NCBI GenBank assembly: GCA_013420905.1
Contig: JAAXNY010000001.1
Span: 7,874,001-7,938,000, forward strand
Direction of reading: 5' to 3'
Source: Collybia mongolica
Lineage: Eukaryota > Basidiomycota > Agaricomycetes > Agaricales > Clitocybaceae
Length of the DNA: 64,000 nt
A program made the position numbers and the translations under genes. Below are positions 56,542-64,000 of this stretch, one piece after another; position 1 is the first letter of the stretch; each line of letters opens with the position of its first letter. Under the pieces are notes generated by a model. It did no database searches. It was not told the DNA's origin and saw only the letters and a program-made list of their open reading frames with translations.

Positions 56542-56580
56542 TGCTTACATAAAGGGGGCTGTTCCTAGCTTCCCCTACCT
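56542..56580 (-). repeat. Right terminal inverted repeat of the DDE element
   Basis: Perfect inverted partner of 53419-53457, followed by TA at 56581-56582. Confidence 0.9.
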
Positions 56581-56583
56581 TAT

Positions 56584-58300
56584 TCAGAAACCCATAGCTC
56601 TCCTTCCCTGGGGGGAAATATCATCCACACTCACACCACCTATGTGTTTGGCTTCACCAGTTCCCTTTGGGAAATTGGGAGGGTGTTCCCCTTTCAAGAA
56701 AGCCGCGTTCTGTTTCTCAATATATGTTTGGTTTTGTGGAGTTAGTGGAACGGCAGGAATATAGATTACTAGGGTGGGATCAATAAGAGTATGTGTCATC
56801 AATGGTTGGAAACACACCAGCAGAATCATGAGTGCCATTGTGTTCTTCCTCAATGCTATGGATCACATCACAGTGCTAGAAGACAGCATCACCAGGGTTG
56901 ACTTTTGGTGCTGGCATCATGGTGCTGTTGAGTTGAAGATGGGGATGAAGGGCTGTTGTTGGGTGTGGGCTTACAAAACCAATGTCTGCTGGGAAAATCC
57001 CAGGGTATTCAGAGCTGCATAAATCTGATGACACCATTAGTAAAGAGTGGTTAAGGTGGGTGTTGGCTGACCAAATTCCTAGTTGCTTGCATTGAGCAGT
57101 GCTTCGCCACTAGTGGTGGTCAGAGGCCGAAAGAATGGACACAATATAATATATGCATTTGACAGAAGAACATCGATATCAGGGAAAAACTTGATTGTCC
57201 CTTTGCCTGGGCCTGTTTCACTAGACATTTGTAACAGGAAGGAGTGAGTAAAATCACTCAGATGTCTATCTCAGCAAGCAGAAAATAGACCTTAATGCTA
57301 GCCAACCTTGGAAAGTTCTAAAAACACTGGCCTGGGGTGATTGGAAATGAATGCTTGCTTGATAAAAATGCATTAGTTGGTGATGCTCACCTGGTTGGGC
57401 CTATTGTATAAATTGGTCTGACCATCAAGATGACCTTCTAATACATAAGGATTGTGGAGACACCAGTCACCTGATAATATGTGTGTGTAGCATTCTCTGA
57501 GGTTAGGATCCTCCCATTGTTCCGTTGCAGCTCCTGTCAAAAATCCGAGCATCAATTGTGTAAGCCTATTGGTCCAAAAGACAATACATGATACCGTCAA
57601 TATGGGGAGGGAGAGTCTTCATATGGATACCTGGATGCCGAATACGAAATCAATCTGCATATGTAAGAGGAGTTGACAGATCAACCCCTACTACTGCCTG
57701 TCCTTCTTTAGTGTGGTAGAGATTGTTCAGCTGGGTGGATATGGCAAGGAAGTTGGGGTGAGATTGGGCCTGGACCTGTGCCTTACTCCAGCTGAAGATA
57801 CATAAACAAGGCGTTACACATGGAGCATAGGTGCTAGTCACATACTATATTTGGAAAAAGACATGGCTGTCTGAAGTATGCTGCAATGGCAAACAGACCA
57901 GTTTCCTAGCATGTGAAGTGTTCAGATATCACAACCATCCAGTTACAACCCACCTTCTGTGTTAGGATGTTTGATATATTCCTCCAGGAAGTCTTTCCAG
58001 TGGATCACCTTGGTATTGTCAACCACGTTGGTGATAACCATACATCCTCGATGTTTAACCTTATCGATTTCTTCTTTGCTGAGAGTTCCTAGATCTTTGA
58101 AGTCAACTTTAGGGATATACTGTTCTTTACAGGTGAGTAGGGTACCATGCAAGATTAGAAGGGTAGTTTACATCTGGTCCACTCTTTGTAATGTTGTTCG
58201 TGACATTCTTGAGCTCGGATATAATTTTGGTCCAGGCCTGGGTGGTGCATTCTTGAAAATTTGGATATGAGGCAGCAATTTCTCACTTTAGATCAGCAGA
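56584..58300 (-). pseudogene. DUF1479-family gene with a nonsense codon
   Basis: Exon pieces in order: ASYPNFQECTTQAWTKIISE (near 58260), YIPKVDFKDLGTLSKEEIDK and VKHRGCMVITNVVDN (58110-58020), WSKAQVQAQSHPNFLAIST and STPLTYAD (57800-57653), FRIRHPGIHMKTLPPHIDG, TEQWEDPNLRECYTHILSGD (57530), FPDIDVLLSNAYIILCPFF (57180) and IPAVPLTPQNQTYIEKQ with the end GRRAMGF (56584). These match DUF1479 proteins, a fungal family related to iron/2-oxoglutarate oxygenases; the PPHID motif supplies a metal-type HxD. TGA at 57650-57652 stands where Arg (CGA) is expected between LTYAD and FRIR, so the protein is truncated. The start exon was not found. Confidence 0.75.
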
Positions 58301-58933
58301 TTGGGCTGGGAGGGCTTGAGACATAAGACTTGTTGGAGGTGAGGCCTTTTGAGACCACCACCAAGTGGTGATGTGAGTATGTGGGGTAGATGGAACCAAT
58401 ATTTATCCAAAGCACGAGGGGGAACACCATGATAGCCTTTTTTTATAGACCTCATCAAGTGACAGTGATAAGTCATGGTGGACTTCAATTTAAGCTGAGG
58501 ATTAATATTAGAGTGGCCTTCTTGAGGGTGCAGGTTTGTGGCCCTTGAGGTGTTAGCTTGGTATTGGGGTTCCGAATAGTTACCACGAGTCTTCCTTCAG
58601 TGGCTGAGTACCGATGGATGGCCCTGTTATCCCCTTGGATTGTTCTCCACTGCTCCTCCCCTCCTACACCTTGAGCCGCAGGAGGCACTAAAGAACTGGA
58701 GAAAAGTTTGCAATTGAGAAAAACTTAATACTAAACTCGTACCAGGTGTGCTGAGAAAGCATACCAACATGAGCTCAGCAACCTGACAACTGGTAGTGTT
58801 ACTCACTATGAGAAGTTCCTGGGGGGGCCGGTTTGGTGGGGGCTGCCACCAGCTGTGACTCGTTGACAGTACTAATTACTACATTTAAGTCTACAGGCTG
58901 GATTTGTTCCTCCATGACTTCAGCTATATAACG
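58301..58933. other. Upstream region of the DUF1479 gene
   Basis: Two minus-strand frames (58485-58688, with RAIHRYSATEGRLVVTIRN, and 58799-58990) may be exons of an unknown gene or chance. I cannot join them to the DUF1479 exons. The Tc1 copy starts at the right edge. Confidence 0.3.
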
Positions 58934-59060
58934 TACAGTATGATCCAATGCAAGAACATTATGGACTGTGGGAAGAATAAACAATGTCATGTGACTTTAT
59001 TTGTATCAATTTGACATGTTGGAATTGGTTCAATCATCTTCTTGACCTCTTACCACCATC

Positions 59061-60080
59061 ATGAAAGCCATTTCTACTGCTCAGCACAATACTGTTGTTT
59101 CTCTCCTCAATGAGGGCTATTCTCAGCGTCAAATCAAGGAGAAAACTGGTCTAGGGAAGGGTACCATCAGTAGGATCAGCAAAGATGTGGATGGAAACAA
59201 AGAAAACAACCTTGGTGGCCGCCCCTCCAAGCTGTCTGTTCGTGACAAACAGTCAATTATTCGTCAAATCAAGTCAGGGAAGCTTGATAATGCAGTTCAG
59301 GCTACCCAATTCATCAATGGCATCATCCCCAATCCTGTCACACCCCAGACAGTCAGAAATGCACTCAAGGAAAATCAATTTTATGCTGCTACAAAGAGGA
59401 AAGCTCCTCTTCTCAAACGAGCCCATCGCATCTGGCGTCTCCAGTTTGCAAAATATCATGAAAGCTGGACTGTGGAGGACTGGAAAAGGGTTCTATGGAC
59501 AGATGAGACCAAAATCAATAGGATTGGGTCAGATGGAAAGGTTTATGTCTGGAAACAAAGGGGAGAACCACCATCTGATAGAACAACATCACCTACTGTC
59601 AAACATGGAGGAGGAGGAAACCTCATGGTATGGGGTTGTATGGGGTGGAATGGAGTGGGAAAGCTCATAGAGGTGCAGGGGAACATGGACAAGGTTCAAT
59701 ACTGTGAAATTTTGGAGAGTGGAGTTCAGGAAAGTTTTGAGAAGTTGGAAATGGTGGATGGCGAGCGCTACTTTCAGCAAGATAACGACCCCAAACACAC
59801 ATCTGGACTGGCCACACAGTGGTTTGAAGACAACAACATTCAAGTCCTTGGCTGGCCTGCCCAATCCCCTGACATGAATCCAATAGAACACCTTTGGGAA
59901 CATCTCAAGCGCCGTCTTAAAGAATATCCGACACCACCCAAAGGAGTACATGAGTTGTGGGATAGATTGGCTGAAGAGTGGGGTAAAATTCCACCAGAGG
60001 TATGCCAAAACCTGATAGAAAGTATGCCCAGGCGGATACAAGCAGTTATAAAGGCAAAAGGTGGTCATACAAAGTATTAG
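59061..60080 (+). CDS. Tc1/mariner DD34E transposase, copy 2
   Basis: An intact 339-residue frame, nearly identical to copy 1. Differences that I see are residue 123 (Arg here, His there), 125 (Trp/Arg), 195 (Gly/Arg), 273 (Asn/Asp) and one Glu/Lys in the EEWG motif. D148, D241 and E276 are kept, as are the helix-turn-helix units. Asn at 273 (SPDMNPIEHLWE) is the form usual in Tc1 transposases, so this copy may be the better enzyme. Its own element lacks one end, which makes it a possible source of transposase acting in trans on other copies. Confidence 0.95.
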   Translation: MKAISTAQHNTVVSLLNEGYSQRQIKEKTGLGKGTISRISKDVDGNKENNLGGRPSKLSVRDKQSIIRQIKSGKLDNAVQATQFINGIIPNPVTPQTVRNALKENQFYAATKRKAPLLKRAHRIWRLQFAKYHESWTVEDWKRVLWTDETKINRIGSDGKVYVWKQRGEPPSDRTTSPTVKHGGGGNLMVWGCMGWNGVGKLIEVQGNMDKVQYCEILESGVQESFEKLEMVDGERYFQQDNDPKHTSGLATQWFEDNNIQVLGWPAQSPDMNPIEHLWEHLKRRLKEYPTPPKGVHELWDRLAEEWGKIPPEVCQNLIESMPRRIQAVIKAKGGHTKY

Positions 60081-60107
60081 ATAGAAAATTAATAGAGGGT
60101 CAAAAAA

Positions 60108-60307
60108 CTGCCCCAATGAGTAATCATTTTGTTTGGCCTATAGCTTAATGGGTTTTGATCCAAATCACATGATCCAGGGTCCATTGGAAAGCCACGATGT
60201 CATAGTATCTTACATAATTACCCCAGGTCCCCTGCTTATGTCAGCACTTCATACCATATTGATCTTTCAAAAATGTACAAACATTGGGGCAGTTTTTTGA
60301 GCCACTG
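60108..60307 (-). repeat. Right terminal repeat, Tc1 copy 2
   Basis: Nearly identical to the terminal repeats of copy 1, with outer and inverted inner copies of the 18-nt core. No partner exists at the left end apart from CAGT. Confidence 0.88.
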
Positions 60308-60599
60308 TAGGTAGCCAAGTTCCTGAGGTACATATCTGCCCAACTGAAATACTTCAGCTTGTTCTATGTCAGTGAGTATAGGTCTGGGCTGGGCATCAAG
60401 ATCATCTGAAGGCATTGATGATTGCTAACGTTGGCAGGGTTGAACTCGAATGGCTGATGATGTGTTTGATCGGCAACTTCCGTCTCAAGTATTTATCTCC
60501 TCCAGGTTGTTGTGATTGACTCTTCAGCAATATATTGGCTGCCCAGAATCATTTTTGCGCCTAGCATGCTACCTCACATTTTTTTAGAGTTCTGCCGCT

Positions 60600-61296
60600 A
60601 TGGCCAAATCCAATATTGATGGGAATGTTTCCAACCTTCCTAATCCTTGGTTGGATAATCCAACTCCAACGTCACAACATTACCTGGGGATCAAGTACAA
60701 GCTAAAGAGTTTTCTAGACCGTAAACTGGCTCCATGTGTTCCAGGAAATGTCTGGTCATATCAGTTGTCCCAGGAAGGAAATTTTACTTTCTTTGAGTTT
60801 CACAGATATGGGCCCCCACCCCCAGATATTGGCACTCCAGGAGATGTTTACCTTGACTTGACATTCTATATAGGAAGTGGAAACTACTCTACATGTTTGA
60901 AAACAAGTGGATTTGCTGTAACTGGTCTCCTAACCCAGCGATCTCCTATTCCTAATTTAGATACTTCCCCTCTTGGTGGGCTGCTGTCTCTGGGGAAACA
61001 AAAAGCGGGGATTCACTTGGACAACCTATCAAACTCTATGTAGAAACCATCTTCGACCATTATCCAAGTGCAATTTCAAGGGAATGATCATCGCTGCTCT
61101 TGGATATGATAGGTTGGTCAGGCCATTCCCAGAGTTAGCATTGATGGAAGAAATCACTCAGAGGAGGGACTCTGAAATCACTCGGCATAAACAGGAGTGG
61201 AAAGATTGGATCAAAACAAATTTATTCAGTCAAACACAGTGCATGAAGAGCAAATCCTCCAATAGCTTCACAGGAAACTCCACAAAGTGGAAGTAA
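60600..61296 (+). CDS. Unrecognised gene, first exons
   Basis: A 147-codon frame from ATG 60600 (MAKSNIDGNVSNLPNPWLDN) is rich in aromatic residues and contains NFTFFEFHRYGPPPPDIGTP and GDVYLDLTFYIGSG. It stops at 61043, but coding-like sequence continues in another frame with PFPELALMEEITQRRD and ITRHKQEWKDWIKTN up to about 61296, so an intron near 60930-61100 is likely. The GPPPPDIGTPGDVYLDL motif recurs in agaricomycete hypothetical proteins as I remember them; no function is known to me. It may extend into the segment at 61640-62162. Confidence 0.42.
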
Positions 61297-61639
61297 CTAA
61301 AAATGCATTACAAGTAAGTGGCATACATGGCCCAGCGAATGGTGTCCACCAAATCACTACTGAATCATGCGAGACACGTTCAAAGAAATGACATCATCCC
61401 GACACGCCTTGTGATATGTCATTATCTACGAAGCACATCAAAACTGTTGGGCATGGTAATAATTTTGAACTAGAACGGTGACAATGGATATCTCCGCTAT
61501 CAGGCAGTGGTTGTAGAAGTAGATCATGGTGAAGGCAGCAAAAGGTATGAAGAAGAATCTAATATCAAGGCTGGTGAGCAACATTTTACCCTATTGAGTT
61601 ACACTTGTATCACCATTTGAAGGACCTGAAATCCATTAC
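61297..61639. other. Spacer, nothing recognised
   Basis: No clear coding block. It may be an intron or intergenic DNA between the two unrecognised coding segments. Confidence 0.4.
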
Positions 61640-62162
61640 TAAGTATCTCTAGACATGGAGAGATCAGTTTCAGATATCAAGAATGTCAATGAGCTTTGCC
61701 ATCATATGGCAGAGGGTATGTCTGGTCTATTTCAGCAAATCAGATTGTTCCTCAATTCCCAAATTTCAGTCACCCACAATAACTCAAAGGATTCTTTGGA
61801 GGAATGTAAGTGATTACTGTCATGAAGACAAGTACCACCTCGTTCAAACGGCTAGGCAGTATCTGTGAAAATCAGGAAAGAGCGGGAATCGCGAAGGGAG
61901 ATGGGAGAACATCGCAAGAAATGTAAGGTATTTTTCATTTGCTTACAGTGGACTCGATTCTAATGGTCAATAGACATTGAAGAGAGCAAAGCTGTTGATG
62001 TTAAGGTGACCTCCACCAGCGCAGGGTTAGAGATGACCATCAAAATTCTGAAAACTCGTCATAAGCCATCTTTGCCAATGAGTCCCCATGCTAACTCTGA
62101 TATCATGGGTGAGATGGTTCAGGAAACTGAACGCAGACATTCAGCTGAGCTCAGGAGGTAAT
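61640..62162 (+). CDS. Unrecognised helical coding segments
   Basis: Near 61653 a frame reads DMERSVSDIKNVNELCHHMA and continues GLFQQIRLFLNSQISVTHNN. After a probable intron, a second stretch from about 61978 reads IEESKAVDVKVTSTSAGLEM, then HANSDIMGEMVQETERRHSA and ends ELRR with TAA. Both are helical with coiled-coil character. They lie on the same strand as the 60600 segment and could be its 3' exons. No family is recognised. Confidence 0.33.
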
Positions 62163-64000
62163 TGCTCAAAGGGATTAAGGTACAAGCTGATCACCCCTTG
62201 CTCTGCTGTGCATTTCCACTTACTCATTTCCATTATAACTGATAAGCCTCAGTAAAAAGACTAGTCAGTGTTAGGTGGTGCACAGGTCTGACCCTGGTCT
62301 GGATGTCATCCTGTGGTCAGGCAGTAGTCCAACTTATGTTCCTACCAAGCCAAAATAAATTGCCAAGAGATTTGAGAAATCTTTCTTTTGTTTTTGGTTC
62401 TCAGCTTGCTTGAATGGGTGTTCTCGGTAACTGGCTTACAAAAATAGGTTAAAGTTTGTAAGACCTGCCCTGAACAGCTCTGGCTGCTGTGTCATGGCTT
62501 CCTTCACCACGTCGTTACACCAAGCTGTGCTACTCACCTTGCTCCTCTCCATTGCGCAGCCATACCTGGATCACACTACTAATCAAGATGATAACACTTT
62601 AGGTTCAGGCCTTCAACAGTTTTTGTAGATTGTGAGTCTCTAGACTGATCAATTTTATTGGTCAGGCACTAAAGCTTTCATTGCAACAGTTCTGTTAATC
62701 CCTTCCCACAACCACAAAAAAAAACACTGTACTGCTCAAGTTCACTTTGCCATCAACATTGACAACACTGCATTCCCCTTGAATGGCTATCTCCAAGACC
62801 TGGTAGGGATGGTATGAAGTGTGGCGAAAATTGTAAGCTTCAAATTTCATTATATATATTATGACTTGATGATGACATTGCTGCCTTCTAGGCAGTGTTG
62901 TTGTGTGCCCTGCACCACACAGCATGGTGGGCATTCCATCATTCCATCCATAAAACTAACCATGCCATTCAAGACACAGGGGAAATGATAGAGAGAAATG
63001 ATTTTGAGGCTTTGCAATGGTGTAGCTAGATCAACTCCATGTACTAGAAATAATATAATATAAAAACTACTGGCCAGCATTAATTGACAGAACACTGACT
63101 CAGGACTGACTGAAAATTAAACGACGCTTCTTGATCTTTTACCACCACCATCCGACCATGGGAATTTGTCCCTCCTGCACTAGGTTGTCCCTAAACTACC
63201 TAACACCTCATCCCTAATCGACATTGCCTTTCATCAGACCACTCTTTCAGCCTGGGCCACCATCCTTTTATACCATATCCAAATTTTCAACTTATCAGAG
63301 CTGATCCTGACTATCTGCAGGGTCATCTCATCTTGCCTGTACTGGGGGCTTCACTAATCCATTCACATCCACCTCATCAACTACCAGGCCACATGAGGAC
63401 ACCACAACTCTAGTACTCTGCTTCGCACAGATCCTTAGGGAGCATCACCGCCAACATTCTCAATGATTTATTCGTACTCGCTTAACCACTACACCCAAAC
63501 ACAAAAGGAGGAAGGGGCCTGGCCCCTGATCAGCTACTGTCCCTGCACAGAGCACACCTCTTGGGGAGAATGCCAGTTTATTGACCAATGGTGGGATTTG
63601 GCGGCCTCATTTTGAGGGGAGTCATCGCTTTGGGAGAGTGGTGTGGAACAGGGGGGAAAGTAATAGGGGGGATTCAGGAGAGGGGGAGCAGGTTTGAGGT
63701 ACAGGTCATTCATTTAGCTTGGACATTTATCTTCAACACTGGGGGGGAGTAATGGGTTTCCAGGGTGCCCTGAAAATATCACGGGGGGAGTGGAACAGGG
63801 TACCAACGTGAAGGGAGGGGACCATGCCCCGACAAGCAAAGGCAAACCTTTAAGGCATTGGGAGGTTCAGACATGGTACAGTACAATACCGTTGGACTGC
63901 AGGTATCCTCAGTCTAGACCTGTAATATGACCTGGAGAGCAACTTAGTGTACAGCTCCACCCTGATGGCTCATTACAGATTACTTAGTGGTAATAGGTGT
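62163..64000. other. Terminal interval, nothing recognised
   Basis: I see no convincing gene on either strand. Minus-strand frames at 62695-63095 lack motifs. The last 450 bp contain several G-rich runs without a clear repeat unit. It could be old repeat DNA; I cannot tell. Confidence 0.4.

Larger units (their letters stand above)
53419..56580 (-). mobile_element. DDE DNA transposon with 39-bp perfect terminal repeats
   Basis: The left end AGGTAGGGGAAGCTAGG... to GTAAGCA (53419-53457) and the complement of the right end (56542-56580) are identical over 39 bp. TA flanks both ends (53417-53418 and 56581-56582), which suggests a TA target duplication; because TA is palindromic the boundary could be shifted by a base or two. 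The element is 3162 bp and encodes one transposase on the minus strand. The transposase belongs to a family common in agaricomycetes for which I know no standard superfamily name. Confidence 0.88.
58936..60307 (+). mobile_element. Tc1/mariner DD34E element, copy 2 (left repeat deleted)
   Basis: The right end matches copy 1 and finishes CACTG at 60307 before TA (60308-60309). On the left, TA (58934-58935) and the first four element bases CAGT (58936-58939) are followed directly by ATGATCCAATGC, which in copy 1 lies about 240 bp inside the element. So about 236 bp, nearly the entire left terminal repeat, is missing, while the TA target duplication remains. This looks like an internal deletion after insertion or incomplete gap repair. 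The copy should not transpose but can still make transposase. Confidence 0.9.

Noticed and set aside
1..64000. CRISPR arrays, operons, ribosome-binding sites, bacterial terminators
   Set aside because: The DNA is from a fungus with spliced genes; no regularly spaced repeat array is present.

Overview
The window looks like nuclear DNA of a filamentous basidiomycete, most likely an agaricomycete of the Rhizoctonia/Ceratobasidium type. The evidence is genes broken by many 50-60 nt GT-AG introns, lineage-typical families (DUF6534 receptor-like 7TM proteins, EXPERA proteins, SRA-YDG proteins, a GH17 glucanase, F-box proteins, DUF1479), and a heavy load of transposons of several classes. There are no prokaryotic features. 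Gene structures were built by hand from splice signals, reading-frame phase and paralogue comparison; the species call is an inference.

Layout. 1-15.4 kb: three copies of a two-gene unit, a divergent protein kinase next to a polytopic membrane protein. Unit 1 (1-2951) and unit 3 (12549-15320) look intact. Unit 2 (8990-12273) is decayed, and its kinase lost the DFG segment. Between units 1 and 2 lies an intact Ty1/copia element (3472-7994) with LTRs that read as identical; its 5-bp target duplication sits inside a small host gene that it splits. 15.6-20.7 kb: a gene remnant, the mRNA-export WD40 protein Rae1/Gle2 and an SRA-YDG protein, both on the minus strand. 20.95-25.83 kb: a hAT element with an 8-bp target duplication, split by a Tc1/mariner DD34E element inserted at a TA. 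25.8-42.5 kb: mostly single-copy host genes: a small unknown ORF, an F-box gene with a frameshift, two Ser/Pro-rich proteins, EXPERA, a frameshifted unknown gene, a secreted carboxylesterase, a DUF6534 protein and a DUF4112 protein. 43.0-49.2 kb: a full-length LINE with two intact ORFs, a (TTA)n tail and a 13-bp target duplication. 49.2-53.3 kb: a GH17 glucanase and a 539-aa disordered protein. 53.4-56.6 kb: a DDE transposon with 39-bp perfect inverted repeats. 56.6-58.3 kb: a DUF1479 gene with a nonsense codon. 58.9-60.3 kb: a second Tc1/mariner copy that lacks almost all of one terminal repeat. The rest is weakly coding and mostly unrecognised.

How the parts relate. Empty-site joins are clean for the copia insertion (host gene restored in frame) and for the Tc1-in-hAT insertion (hAT frame restored). 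The two Tc1 copies differ at only about five residues, so that family moved recently. Several inactivating stops fall where Arg (CGA) or Trp (TGG) codons are expected, which fits C:G to T:A decay; an SRA-YDG protein, a family that reads methylated cytosine, lies in the same window. The least described items are the repeated kinase/membrane-protein unit, the Tc1 terminal repeats with inverted internal motifs, and the DDE element family at 53.4 kb.
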